Part shown: positions 34,441 to 43,677 of the stretch, in pieces
How positions within the stretch are numbered: position 1 is the first letter of the stretch
Layout of the letters: the number at the start of each line of letters is the position of its first letter
From: Streptomonospora nanhaiensis
GTDB taxonomy: Bacteria; Actinomycetota; Actinomycetes; Streptosporangiales; Streptosporangiaceae
Direction of reading: 5' to 3'
DNA length: 64,000 nucleotides
NCBI RefSeq assembly: GCF_026642255.1
Contig: NZ_CP113264.1
Location: 682,001 to 746,000, forward strand
Translations under genes and position numbers: made by a program
Notes under the pieces: generated by a model
Databases searched by the model: none
What the model saw: only the letters and a program-made list of their open reading frames with translations
What the model was told of the DNA's origin: nothing

Positions 34441-37400
34441 ATGGCCGAGCCGGTGACCGCTTCGGCGGTCGACCCCTACAACACCGCCGAACTGCGCCGA
34501 CGCGTCCTCGCGGCGTGGGCCGACGCCCCGGCCAGGTTCCGGGAGGACGCCAACGCGGAGGAGGACTTCGCCCTCGGCGGCTACCGTGACCGCGTCGTGG
34601 TCGAACTCGCCCAGAACGCCGCCGACGCGGCGCGCAGGGCGGGGGTCCCGGGAAGGCTGCGCCTGGCGCTGGACGGCCTCCGGCTGACCGCCGAGAACAC
34701 GGGCTCGCCGCTGACCCCCGAGGGGGTCGAGTCGCTGGCGACCCTGCGCGCCTCCACCAAGCGCGGCGAACAGGGCGCGACCGGGCGCTTCGGCGTCGGC
34801 TTCTCCGCGGTGGCGGCGCTCAGCGACGACGTCACCGTCGACTCCGGCGGCGCGGCGGTCCGCTTCAGCGCCGACGCCGCGAGCGAGGCCGTCGCGGAGC
34901 TGCTGGCCGGGGGCGGGGCCCACGCCGACCTGGCGGACGAGGTGGGGCGCCGCTCCGGGCACGTGCCCATGCTGCGGCTGCCCTTCCCCGCGCGGGCGGC
35001 GGCCCCGGGGGACTACGACACCGTCGTCACCCTCCTGCTCCGCGACGACCAGGTCCGCCTGCGCGTGCGCGAACTCCTCGGCCGCACCGGCGAGGCCCTG
35101 CTGCTCGCCCTGCCCGGTCTCGCGGAGGTCCGCGTGGACGTGGACGGCGAGGAGCACGTCCTCACCCGGCAGGAGGTCCCGGCGGACCCGTCGGCCCCGG
35201 ACGTCCCCGGCACGACCGCGCCGCCCCTCCCCGGGGGCCCCGCCGACGCGACCTCGCTCGCATCACGAGCCGCTTCCGTCCCCGCAACCACATCTGCCAC
35301 ACCGGTGGCGGGGACCGGTGTCGCCGACCTCGTCACCGGCCGCCGGGACGCCGAGGGCACGCGCACCACCCTGTGGCGGGTCCTCGGCCGTTCGGGCGAG
35401 TTCGACGCCTCCCTGCTGGCCGACCGTCCCACGGAGGAGCGCGACCGCACCTCCTGGTCGCTGACCTGGGCCGTCCCCGTGGCCCCCGACGGCACCGTCG
35501 CCGCACTGCCCGCCGACGTCGAGAACGTCGTCCACGCGCCCACCCCCACCGACACGGAGCTCGCCCTCCCCGCCGTCCTCATCGGGAGCTTCCCGCTCGG
35601 CAGCGACCGGCGCGGCGTCCAACCCGGAGCGGCCACCGACCTGCTGCTCACTGAGGCGGCCCACGCCTACTGCGCGCTCCTGCGCCGGTTCGACGGCCGG
35701 GCCGCCCTCGACCTCGTACCCGGCACCCGCGTGGGGGGCGGCGCCGTCGACGCCCTCTTCCGCGCGCGCGTCGCCGAACCCCTCCGGGACACCGCGTTCC
35801 TGAGCACCGCCTCCGGGGCGCCCGTCGCCCCGCGCGACGCGGCCCTGCTCGACACCGGCGGGTCGGGCGGCGCCGCGGACCTGGCGGCCGTCCTCGCCGA
35901 ACTCGTCCCCCAGCTGCTCCCCGGCTCGTGGAGTCCGCGCCACCCGGCGCTCGCCGCCCTGCGCGTCCACCGCCTGGGCCTGGCCGACGTGGCCGACCTG
36001 CTCGCGGACACCGACCGGCCGCCGCGCTGGTGGGCCTCGCTCTACGCCGCCCTGGACACCGCCGGGAGCGGCGGAGCCGACCTCGACGAGCTCGGCTCCC
36101 TCCCGGTGCCCCTGGCGGACGGCCGCCTCGTGCGCGGTCCCCGCTCCCTGCTCCTCCCCGGGGAGGACTGGGCCGGGGCCGACGGCGCCGGAGGCCGCGG
36201 GATCACCGCGGAGACCGTCGCCGCGCTCGGCGTGCGCGTGGTCCACCCCGAGGCCGTCGACCCGCTCCTGCGCCGCCTGGGCGCGGTGGAGGCCGGTGCG
36301 GCCACCGTCCTGTCCGACCCCCGGACCGAGGCGGCCGTCCGCGACTCCCTCGACGCCGACGACCCCGAGCCGATCGCCGAGGCCGTCCTCGACCTCGTCG
36401 CGGCCTCCGGCACGACCGTCGCCGACGCGCCCTGGCTGGCCGAACTCGCCCTGCGCGACGACGAGGACGGCTACTCGGTCGCCGCCGAACTCCTCGTCCC
36501 CGGCGCTCCGCTCGCGGACCTGCTCGTCGACGACGCCCCCTTCGGCACCGTCCACGAGGACCTCGTCGAACGCCACGGGACCGACGCCCTGCGCGCGGTC
36601 GGCGCCCTCTGGGAACTCGGCGTGGTCCGGGTCGAGGAGGCCGCGCTGGGGGAGGACCTGGTCGCGGAGTTCGACGGCGCCGCCGGCGAGGACGGCCCGG
36701 ACGGCCTGGAGGACTGGGCCGACGAGGTCCTCGAACGCGTCGGCGACCCCGAGCTGCCCCCGGTGGTGCCCGAGCTGGTGGTCGTCGCCGACCTCGACTG
36801 CGTCGCGGACGACAGCTGGCCGCAGGCCCTGGCGATGCTGTCCCGGGGCCCGCTGCGCGAGGCCGTGACCGAGCCCGCGCGGCTGCTGATGCCCGACGGC
36901 CGCGTGGTGGACGTGCCCTCGTACACGGCGTGGTGGCTCCGGTCCCGGGCGCTGCTGGGCGGCAGCGCGCCGGTCGAGCTGCGCACCGCCGACGCCGACC
37001 CGTCCCTGACCGGCCTGTACGACGAGGTCCCGGCCGACGTCGACCCCGAGTTCGCCCGCGCGCTGGGGGTGCGCGCCACCCTCGCCGACCTGATCAACGA
37101 CCCGGAGGGGCCGGACGACCTGCTCGCCCGCCTGGCGGACCCCGACCGCCACGTGGACCGCGCCTCGCTCCGCCTGGTGTGGACCGCGCTCGCCCTCGTG
37201 GACGCGGAGCTGGTGACCCCGCCCTCCCGCGTGCGGGCGGTGCGCGGCGGCGCGATCGTGGTGGCCGACGCGGAGGAGGCCGTGGTGGTGGACTCCCCGG
37301 ACCTGCTGCCGCTGCTGGAGGACCGCCCGCTGGTCCTGGCCCCGGACGACTCCGCCGAGGCCCTGGCCGACGTCCTCGACCTGGACCTGGCGAGCGAGAC

Positions 37401-37701
37401 GGTCACCGGCAAGGTCGGGTCGGCCGGCGAGGTCCGCCCGGTCCCCGGCGAGGCCGACCTGTTCCTGGACCCCGTCGGGGAGCCGGACCGCACCTACATG
37501 CACCACCGGACGCTCACCGTGGACGGCGTCGAGCTGGAGTGGTACGTCGGCGACGGCACGGCGCACGCGTCCACCACCGACGGCCTGGCGCGGGCCCTGT
37601 GCTGGCGCGCCGGGCAGTGGTCCCGCCGGCACCTGGTCGCGGCCGCCCTGCGCGACCCGTCCGCCGCCGCCCGGCTCCTCGCCGAGGCCGACCTGGAGTA
37701 G
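34441..37701 (+). CDS. sacsin/Hsp90-like GHKL ATPase domain protein
   Basis: 1086 residues, ATG with AGGAGG eight bases upstream. The N-terminal 220 residues form a GHKL ATP-binding domain of the sacsin/Hsp90 type: E55-L-A-Q-N59-A-A-D62 (N box), DGLRLTAENTGSPL (G1 box), and GATGRFGVGFSAVAAL (residues about 111-126, glycine-rich lid). The remaining 860 residues are mostly helical and acidic with no other domain that I recognise. Family members are called 'sacsin N-terminal ATP-binding-like' proteins and are conserved in actinobacteria; a chaperone-like role is inferred from the ATPase fold only. It is 150 bases after DUF3027, in the same direction. Confidence 0.85.
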   Translation: MAEPVTASAVDPYNTAELRRRVLAAWADAPARFREDANAEEDFALGGYRDRVVVELAQNAADAARRAGVPGRLRLALDGLRLTAENTGSPLTPEGVESLATLRASTKRGEQGATGRFGVGFSAVAALSDDVTVDSGGAAVRFSADAASEAVAELLAGGGAHADLADEVGRRSGHVPMLRLPFPARAAAPGDYDTVVTLLLRDDQVRLRVRELLGRTGEALLLALPGLAEVRVDVDGEEHVLTRQEVPADPSAPDVPGTTAPPLPGGPADATSLASRAASVPATTSATPVAGTGVADLVTGRRDAEGTRTTLWRVLGRSGEFDASLLADRPTEERDRTSWSLTWAVPVAPDGTVAALPADVENVVHAPTPTDTELALPAVLIGSFPLGSDRRGVQPGAATDLLLTEAAHAYCALLRRFDGRAALDLVPGTRVGGGAVDALFRARVAEPLRDTAFLSTASGAPVAPRDAALLDTGGSGGAADLAAVLAELVPQLLPGSWSPRHPALAALRVHRLGLADVADLLADTDRPPRWWASLYAALDTAGSGGADLDELGSLPVPLADGRLVRGPRSLLLPGEDWAGADGAGGRGITAETVAALGVRVVHPEAVDPLLRRLGAVEAGAATVLSDPRTEAAVRDSLDADDPEPIAEAVLDLVAASGTTVADAPWLAELALRDDEDGYSVAAELLVPGAPLADLLVDDAPFGTVHEDLVERHGTDALRAVGALWELGVVRVEEAALGEDLVAEFDGAAGEDGPDGLEDWADEVLERVGDPELPPVVPELVVVADLDCVADDSWPQALAMLSRGPLREAVTEPARLLMPDGRVVDVPSYTAWWLRSRALLGGSAPVELRTADADPSLTGLYDEVPADVDPEFARALGVRATLADLINDPEGPDDLLARLADPDRHVDRASLRLVWTALALVDAELVTPPSRVRAVRGGAIVVADAEEAVVVDSPDLLPLLEDRPLVLAPDDSAEALADVLDLDLASETVTGKVGSAGEVRPVPGEADLFLDPVGEPDRTYMHHRTLTVDGVELEWYVGDGTAHASTTDGLARALCWRAGQWSRRHLVAAALRDPSAAARLLAEADLE

Positions 37702-37747
37702 CGCGGCTCCGGGCGGGACGCGGCCCCCGGCGACCCCGGGGGCCGCG

Positions 37748-38608
37748 TCAGGCCAGGACCTCGGCGAGGCGCTCTCCCAGCCCCTCTTCCGGCTCGTCCC
37801 ACTCCAGGACCTCGACCGCGTCGCCCACCGCCGCGCTCCCCGGCCGGGTGACGGCGAACAGGGAGCCGAAGGACACCCCGCCGCGGTCCGCGCGCCGGTA
37901 GCCCGCCAGGGTCCGCAGCGGCTCCGGGCCGCTCCTCTCGCCCCGCGCCTGGTCCACCGTCGTCCCCACACAGCGGATGCACACCTTGGCGTAGCCCAGC
38001 TCGGCGTCCCCCAGGCGGACGGAGCGCACCCGGTCCTCGGTGTGCGGCTCCTCCCACCCCGACACGACGACGTTGGGCCGGAACCGGTCGATCGGCACGG
38101 GTTCGGCGCCGCGCTCCAGGATGCGCGCGCCGAGCAGGTCCAGGGAGGACGCGGACGCCATCAGGACCGCCGTGCTGTCCGCGAACCCGCTGGTGCCGGG
38201 GGTCCTCCCCCCGGTCAGGCGTGCGTGGTCGTCGGGCACCCGCACCAGGCGGCTCGGCGCGCCCAGCACCTCGGTCAGCCACCCGGAGACCTCGTCCCCC
38301 TGGTCCACGCCCACGAACGGCTTCCCGTGCAGGACGACGTCCAGCCGGGGCCCCCCGGGGTCGACCCCGACGTCGACGTGGCCGAACCCGTCCGTGTCCA
38401 GCCGCAGGCGGGCCCCGTCGCCGGTGATCCCGGCGCGCACGCGCGCCAGCCGCGGGTCGTTGCGCTGGCTGCGGAAACCGCCGCCGCCGTCGACCACCAT
38501 GAACGTGCGGTCGTGGGCGATCCCGGCGGGGGTCACGAGGGCGGAGCGCAGGGAGGTCCCGGCGCACCCCTTGACGGGGTAGTGGACGAGTTCGGAGATC
38601 TGGGCCAT
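37748..38608 (-). CDS. MOSC domain protein (mARC-like)
   Basis: 286 residues. An N-terminal MOSC beta-barrel (ISELVHYPVKGCAG, AGIAHDRTFMVVD, FRSQRNDPRLARV) is followed by the MOSC domain (GARILERG, DRFRPNVVVSG, YAKVCIRCVGTTVDQ). The cysteine in VCIRCVGTTVD, near residue 215, matches the molybdenum-ligand cysteine of mitochondrial amidoxime reducing component proteins and YcbX. It is likely a molybdenum-cofactor N-hydroxy reductase, with an electron partner encoded elsewhere. ATG start. It converges on the sacsin-like gene. Confidence 0.9.
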   Translation of the reverse strand: MAQISELVHYPVKGCAGTSLRSALVTPAGIAHDRTFMVVDGGGGFRSQRNDPRLARVRAGITGDGARLRLDTDGFGHVDVGVDPGGPRLDVVLHGKPFVGVDQGDEVSGWLTEVLGAPSRLVRVPDDHARLTGGRTPGTSGFADSTAVLMASASSLDLLGARILERGAEPVPIDRFRPNVVVSGWEEPHTEDRVRSVRLGDAELGYAKVCIRCVGTTVDQARGERSGPEPLRTLAGYRRADRGGVSFGSLFAVTRPGSAAVGDAVEVLEWDEPEEGLGERLAEVLA

Positions 38609-38712
38609 GGGCAGACGCTACCGTCCGGCCCGCCCTCGGCTCCCGGGGGAGGCCCGGACCGGGTAGCCTCCTCTTCCCCCGCACCGCCCTCCGACACCGA
38701 CGGGATCCCCCC

Positions 38713-39132
38713 ATGCGCGCCACCCCCTCGCTCCTCGCCCTGGGCGCCCTCCTGCTCGCCGCCGGCTGCGGCGGCGGGGAGGCGCAGGACCCGCCCGCCG
38801 CCACCGCGGAGGCCGAGCCGACGGAGTACGTCTTCGCCCCGGGGGACCGGATCACCGTGGAGCTCACCATGTACGACGGCGAGGACGGACGCCGGACGCC
38901 GTTCTTCTCCGGGTACCGGCCCTCGATCGAGTTCGGACACGGGGGACCGGCCGTCGAGTGCGGCGCCCACCTGCCGGTCGATCTGCGGGAGTTCCCGCCG
39001 GGGGAGACCCACACGATCGTGCTGGAGTGCGGCTCCGAGGTCGCGGTCCCGGTGGACGACCCCGGGTTCGCCCTGGTGGAGGACGGCGTCGAGCGGGGTA
39101 CGGGTGAGGTGGTCCCCACGGGAGAGGAGTGA
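38713..39132 (+). CDS. secreted lipoprotein, unknown function
   Basis: 139 residues with a lipoprotein signal peptide: basic start, hydrophobic LLALGALLLAAG and the lipid-attached C19 followed by GGG. The mature part (residues 40-130) is acidic and beta-rich, with two cysteines (VECGAHL, LECGSEV) that could form a disulfide. It should be anchored on the outside of the cell membrane. No family recognised. It is divergent from the MOSC gene, with about 100 bases between. Confidence 0.8.
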   Translation: MRATPSLLALGALLLAAGCGGGEAQDPPAATAEAEPTEYVFAPGDRITVELTMYDGEDGRRTPFFSGYRPSIEFGHGGPAVECGAHLPVDLREFPPGETHTIVLECGSEVAVPVDDPGFALVEDGVERGTGEVVPTGEE

Positions 39133-39268
39133 CGGGGCGTCCGCGGAGCTGGGAGCCGCACCCGGCGGCGCCCGACACCGGGCCTGCCGGGGGGAGGCGC
39201 GAACGCCGCTCCGGCGACCGCGCGGGCCCCGGACGGGAGCCATGACTTCCACACCCAGGAGGAGCACG

Positions 39269-39907
39269 ATGGACATCGAGCACGAGATCGACGCGGTCGG
39301 CCGGTCGGTCGGCGTCCGGCGGACCGGCTCGGGCGCCGAGAGCACCGTCACGGTCAGCCGCGCCTACGACGTCCCGGTCGAGGACCTGTGGGACGCCTGC
39401 ACCAGCCCGGAGCGCATCCCGCGCTGGTTCCTGCCGGTCGCCGGCGACCTCCGGGAGGGCGGCGCCTACCAGCTGGAGGGCAACGCCGGAGGGCGCGTCC
39501 TGTCCTGCGACCCGCCGCACTCCTTCCGGGTCACCTGGGAGTACGGCGGCGAGAGCAGCGAGGTGGAGGTCCGCCTGACCGCGGAGACCGCCACCCGCTC
39601 GCGGTTCGAGCTGTCCCACACCGCGCCGCTCGACGAGTTCTGGGAGCGGTACGGCCCCGGGGCCGGGGGGATCGGGTGGGACCTGGGGCTGTTCGGCCTG
39701 ACCCTGCACCTGCTCCACGGGGCGAGCGTCCCGCCGGAGGCCGGGGAGTGGGCGGGCTCGGAGGACGCGCGGCGGTTCACGGAGCTGAGCGGACGCCGCT
39801 GGGCGACGGCGCACGCCGAGTCCGGGGAGGACCCGGACCGGGCCGAGGCCGCGGCGGACCGGACCATCGACTTCTACACGGCGCCGCCGGAGGAGGGCCC
39901 GGCCTGA
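39269..39907 (+). CDS. SRPBCC (AHSA1-type) protein
   Basis: 212 residues from ATG 39269, chosen because AGGAGG is seven bases upstream; an in-frame ATG at 39242 would add nine residues. START/AHSA1 fold features: TVTVSRAYDVPVEDLWDACTSPERIPRWFLP, GGAYQLEGNAGGRVLSCDPPHSFRVTWEYGG, and TRSRFELSHTAPLDEF. Such proteins bind hydrophobic ligands and are often encoded with an ArsR regulator, absent here. Function beyond ligand binding is not known. Confidence 0.88.
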   Translation: MDIEHEIDAVGRSVGVRRTGSGAESTVTVSRAYDVPVEDLWDACTSPERIPRWFLPVAGDLREGGAYQLEGNAGGRVLSCDPPHSFRVTWEYGGESSEVEVRLTAETATRSRFELSHTAPLDEFWERYGPGAGGIGWDLGLFGLTLHLLHGASVPPEAGEWAGSEDARRFTELSGRRWATAHAESGEDPDRAEAAADRTIDFYTAPPEEGPA

Positions 39908-40009
39908 GGCCGCCGGGCCGGGGCCGCCCGCGCCCGGGCGGACGGCGGTGGTCGTCTCCGGCCCCGCCGCCCGGGACCGGCGGGCGCCCCCGCGCGAGCG
40001 GACGGCGGG

Positions 40010-41506
40010 TCAGCGGGCGACCCGGAAGAACCCCTCGGAGATGAGGGTGCGCAGCGCGTCCGGCGTCCGCTCCCGCACGACCGCCTGGTCCTCGCCGATG
40101 AGCTGGGCGATGGCGTCCAGGAGCGGCCCCACGGGCATGGTGCCGTCGCACACCCCGGCCAGGGCGGCCTCGACGGTCCCCACGCGGGCGCCCCTGCGCA
40201 GCCCGTTCTGCTGGCGCAGCACGATCTTCTCCGGGTCCGGGGCGCCCGGCCTGCCCACCCGCTCCTCCACGACCCCGGGGGCGAGCGCGACGTGCGCCGA
40301 CAGCAGTGCGGCGTCGGTGAGCCGCAGCGCCGTCATCGCCCCGTCCACGACGTCGGGCAGGTACGGGCCGACCGGCTGCTCGATGTCGTGCCGCAGCTCC
40401 TCCACGCGCACCGTCGCGTCCTGGGCGACGTCGTTGCGCAGGCTGATCCACCCGAACCCGATGCCCTTGATGCCCTCGCGCTCGAAGTAGTCCAGCCAGG
40501 CGTCGTAGCGGCGCGTGTACTCGGGCGTGCCGTGCTCGCACGAGTCGCGCAGCCACAGCTCGACGTACTGGGCGGGGTCCTGCACGTCGCGCTGGACCAC
40601 CCAGCCCGAGCAGCCGGTCCCGGTCACCCAGCCGCCGACGCGGTCCTCCCAGTCGTCGCCGTCGGAGTGCACCCAGTTCGCGAGGATCTGGCACCAGCCG
40701 CCCTCGGTGAGGTGCGCGGGGGCCTGCCGCACCAGCTCGGCGCAGACCGTGTCGCCGGGCAGGTCGGACTCCCGGTAGGTGTACCGGGAGGAGTCGGGGG
40801 TGATCACGAACGGGGGGTTGGACACGATGAGGTCGAACCGCTCGCCTTCGACCGGTTCGTAGAGGGAGCCCTGGGCCAGGCGGGCGCCCGCGACCCCGGA
40901 CAGGGCCAGGCTGATCCCGGCCAGGCGCACCGCGCGCGGGTTGAGGTCGGTGGCGACCACCTCGCGGGCCCGCGACGCCAGGTGCAGCGCCTGCACCCCG
41001 CAGCCGGTGCCGACGTCCAGGGCGCGGTCGACCGGGCCGTCGACGATCAGCTGGGACAGGGTGGCGGACGCGTTGCCCGCGCCGACCACGTGGTCGTGGC
41101 GGGGGACGGCCCCGGTGCCCGGGCGCACCTTGGGGTCGGAGACCACGAAGCCGGGCCGGCCGTCCTCCAGGTCCCACGGTCCGAGGTGGACCAGGGCGCG
41201 GACGACGGTCCCGTGGGGTCCCTCCTCGACGGTGACGAGCCCCGCCTCGGCCAGTTCGTCCACGGGGAGGACGGCCCGCGCGGCCCGCGCGGGGATGGGC
41301 GATCGGAGCCACCACAGGCGCAGCAGCAGTCCGAGCCGTTCCTCCCCGCCGGTGGCGCGCAGGGCGGGCACCAGCTCTTCACGGGCCAGGGCTCGGGCGG
41401 CGGCGTCGCCGAGCCGGTCGCGGACGCCTGACACCGTGTAGTCGGCGTCGATGAGGATGCCGCGGAGTCGGTCGGCGAGGCCGCGCGGGAATTCAGTCTC
41501 AGACAC
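40010..41506 (-). CDS. SAM-dependent methyltransferase, HemK/RlmG-like, with N-terminal DUF7059-type domain
   Basis: 498 residues from a GTG. The N-terminal 130 residues are a helical domain found with these actinobacterial methyltransferases. The Rossmann core has motif I ALDVGTGCGVQALHLA (about 165), an acidic ATDLNPRAVRLA and motif IV VSNPPFV, the N-P-P-F/Y signature of amino-group N-methyltransferases acting on rRNA, glutamine or DNA adenine. The C-terminal 180 residues are a further conserved region. A modified nucleotide or protein target is likely; the exact substrate cannot be told. Confidence 0.88.
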   Translation of the reverse strand: MSETEFPRGLADRLRGILIDADYTVSGVRDRLGDAAARALAREELVPALRATGGEERLGLLLRLWWLRSPIPARAARAVLPVDELAEAGLVTVEEGPHGTVVRALVHLGPWDLEDGRPGFVVSDPKVRPGTGAVPRHDHVVGAGNASATLSQLIVDGPVDRALDVGTGCGVQALHLASRAREVVATDLNPRAVRLAGISLALSGVAGARLAQGSLYEPVEGERFDLIVSNPPFVITPDSSRYTYRESDLPGDTVCAELVRQAPAHLTEGGWCQILANWVHSDGDDWEDRVGGWVTGTGCSGWVVQRDVQDPAQYVELWLRDSCEHGTPEYTRRYDAWLDYFEREGIKGIGFGWISLRNDVAQDATVRVEELRHDIEQPVGPYLPDVVDGAMTALRLTDAALLSAHVALAPGVVEERVGRPGAPDPEKIVLRQQNGLRRGARVGTVEAALAGVCDGTMPVGPLLDAIAQLIGEDQAVVRERTPDALRTLISEGFFRVAR

Positions 41507-41560
41507 CCGCCCATTATCAGGCAGAACGGCGGTGCCCCGCTGACAGGCGGTCCGGCCTGG

Positions 41561-41827
41561 TCAGGAGGGCTCGGAGAAGCGGGCGGCCCCGCGCTCGGCC
41601 GACTCGTCCCTCTTGCGGAGCAGGCGCGGGATGTAGAGGTAGCCGAACACCCCGAGGGCGGCGCCGGTCGCGCAGACGCCGATCCACCAGCGCTCGGCCT
41701 GGGGGAGGGAGTCGCCCATGGCGACGAGGACGACGAGGGCGACGGCCCACGCGAGGGTGCCGATGGCGGCGGGCACGCGGTAGTCGCTCTCGTGGACTTC
41801 GGGATCGGGCCGGCGAGGTGTGCGCAC
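41561..41827 (-). CDS. DUF2530 small membrane protein
   Basis: 88 residues from a GTG. Two transmembrane helices (IGTLAWAVALVVLVAMG and WWIGVCATGAALGVFGYLYIPRLL) with a basic C-terminus KRDESAERG, matching the actinobacterial DUF2530 family of unknown function. It follows the methyltransferase start by 54 bases in the same direction, upstream in the transcript, so the two may be co-transcribed. Confidence 0.82.
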   Translation of the reverse strand: MRTPRRPDPEVHESDYRVPAAIGTLAWAVALVVLVAMGDSLPQAERWWIGVCATGAALGVFGYLYIPRLLRKRDESAERGAARFSEPS

Positions 41828-42046
41828 GGTTCCAGGCTATCCGCTCGCACGCGGCCGGCGTCGGCGTGTCGGCGCCGACCGCTCCGACCAGGGAAGCGTT
41901 CGTCACACTCCCTGCTCCGATCATCCGGTCATATGGCGATTTCTATGAAACTCCCGTGAAACGAGTGTCAGCTGTTGTATGAAGATGCAACTAATCTGGC
42001 GCAGAATCCTTGTTGTCCGGTAACACGACCAGGTCAGGCTGACGAC

Positions 42047-43516
42047 GTGAACGCACCAACTCCATCCCCCACCGACGACAGAGCGGCCTCCGCACCCCGG
42101 GGCCGCGTGGACCGCTTCTTCCACATCTCCGAGCGCGGTTCCACGTTCGGCACCGAGATCCGCGGCGGTCTGGCGACCTTCTTCGCCATGGCCTACATCA
42201 TCGTGCTGAACCCCCTGATCCTGAACGGCACCGCGGACGTCAACGGCGATGTCCTGGAGGTCCCCCAGCTCGTCGCCGTCACCGCCCTGGTCGCCGCGAT
42301 CAGCAGCATCCTGATGGGCATCGTCAGCCGCTACCCGTTCGCGCTCGCCGCGGGCATGGGCCTGAACGCCGTCGTCGCGTACGGGGTCGCCCCGCTGATG
42401 GCCTGGTCGGACGTCTTCCTCCTGCTGATCGTCGAGGGCCTCATCCTCACGGTCCTGGTCATGACCGGCTTCCGCACCGCCGTCTTCGCCGCGATCCCCG
42501 GCGGGCTGAAGATCGCCATCGGCGTCGGCGTGGGCCTGTTCCTGACGATCATCGGCTTCGTCAACTCCGGCTTCATCCAGGGCGGCGGCGGCACGATCGT
42601 CAGCCTCGGCAGCGGCGGCCTGAACACCCTGCCCCTGCTGGTCTTCGTCATCGGCCTCCTGGTCACCATCGCGCTCTACGTCCGCAAGGTCCCCGGCGCG
42701 ATGCTGCTGGGCATCATCGTCTCCACGGTCGCCGCGATCGTCGTCCAGGCGCTGTTCGGCGACCGGGGCGAGGGCCTGGCCTGGCAGCTTCCGGGCTCCA
42801 CCCCGAGCCTGCCGACCTCGGTCGGCGACGTCGTCGCCCTCCCCGACTTCTCCCTCATCGGCCTGTTCGCCGAGGGCGGCTTCAACATCGCGGCCCGCTG
42901 GTCCGACGTGGGCGTCGCCACCGTCGTGATGCTGCTGTTCACCCTGATGCTGGCCGACTTCTTCGACACCATGGGCACCATGGTGGGCGTCGCCCACCAG
43001 GCGGAGCTGACCGACGAGGACGGCAACCTGCCCCGGACCCGCGAGGTCCTGGCCATGGACGCCTTCGGCACGATCTTCGGCGGCGCGGCCTCCGCGTCCA
43101 TCGCGACGGTGTACGCCGAGTCCGCGGCGGGCGTCGCGGAGGGCGCGCGCACCGGCATCGCGCCCATCGTCACCGGTCTGATGATGGTCGTCGCGACCTT
43201 CTTCGCGCCGCTGGTCACCATCGTGCCGTTCGAGGCCGCCACGCCGGTGCTCGTCATCGTCGGCTTCATGATGCTGCTGCCGGTCGGCAAGATCGACTTC
43301 ACGGACCCGGCCGTCGGCCTGGCGTCGTTCTTCGCGATCGTGATCATGCCGTTCACGTACTCGATCGCCAACGGCATCGGGATGGCGTTCATCGTCTACA
43401 CGTTCGTGCGCCTGGTCGAGGGCAGGCCGCGCCACGTCCACCCCCTCATGTGGGTGGTCTCCGCGGTCTTCCTCCTCCACTTCGCCGAGGCCCCGATCTA
43501 CGCGCTCATCGGCTGA
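42047..43516 (+). CDS. NCS2 (AzgA-like) purine permease
   Basis: 489 residues from GTG 42047; an ATG at 41975 extends the frame but adds unlikely sequence. The AzgA-type NCS2 signature is clear: GTEIRGGLATFFAMAYIIVLNPLIL at the start, GMGLNAVVAYG in helix 3, and DFFDTMGTMVGVAHQAEL followed by ASASIATVYAESAAGVAEGARTG (helices 8-10, which bind the purine). It has 14 hydrophobic segments. It imports hypoxanthine, adenine or guanine with protons. A hairpin after the stop probably terminates the message. Confidence 0.93.
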   Translation: MNAPTPSPTDDRAASAPRGRVDRFFHISERGSTFGTEIRGGLATFFAMAYIIVLNPLILNGTADVNGDVLEVPQLVAVTALVAAISSILMGIVSRYPFALAAGMGLNAVVAYGVAPLMAWSDVFLLLIVEGLILTVLVMTGFRTAVFAAIPGGLKIAIGVGVGLFLTIIGFVNSGFIQGGGGTIVSLGSGGLNTLPLLVFVIGLLVTIALYVRKVPGAMLLGIIVSTVAAIVVQALFGDRGEGLAWQLPGSTPSLPTSVGDVVALPDFSLIGLFAEGGFNIAARWSDVGVATVVMLLFTLMLADFFDTMGTMVGVAHQAELTDEDGNLPRTREVLAMDAFGTIFGGAASASIATVYAESAAGVAEGARTGIAPIVTGLMMVVATFFAPLVTIVPFEAATPVLVIVGFMMLLPVGKIDFTDPAVGLASFFAIVIMPFTYSIANGIGMAFIVYTFVRLVEGRPRHVHPLMWVVSAVFLLHFAEAPIYALIG

Positions 43517-43563
43517 TCCCGCGCGCCGCCCTCGCGCGGGGGCGGGAATTCCTGCGACAGTGG

Positions 43564-43596
43564 ACGGCGTTGACCCGAGTGATGAGTCAACGCCGT
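43564..43596 (+). terminator. 11-base hairpin after NCS2 gene
   Basis: ACGGCGTTGAC (43564-43574) and GTCAACGCCGT (43586-43596) form a perfect stem with an 11-base loop, followed by TTACTTATGTG. It fits a terminator for the permease gene; because it also lies 78 bases before the next start it might instead be an operator or leader hairpin. Confidence 0.6.
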
Positions 43597-43629
43597 TTAC
43601 TTATGTGTCCGCACCATGGGTCGGTGGCC

Positions 43630-43677
43630 GCATCAGTCCCTCCCCGGCGACCCGTCCGGGAGGGGAGGAACTGATGC
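43630..43677 (+). promoter_or_regulatory. hairpin that sequesters the MFS gene's ribosome site and start codon
   Basis: GCATCAGT-C-CCTCCCC (43630-43645) pairs with GGGGAGG-A-ACTGATGC (43662-43677): 15 base pairs with one C/A mismatch and a 16-base loop. The right arm contains the Shine-Dalgarno GGGGAGG and the start codon ATG (43674-43676). Unless unfolded, translation of the exporter should be blocked, as in translation-attenuated resistance genes. Confidence 0.75.

Noticed and set aside
35263..37971. 902-codon minus-strand frame over the sacsin-like gene
   Set aside because: Glycine/valine/arginine-rich antisense reading of a gene with clear GHKL motifs.
43560..43673. 38-residue upstream extension of the MFS exporter
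   Set aside because: It is in frame but passes through two hairpins and is not like a transporter N-terminus; ATG 43674 has GGAGG.
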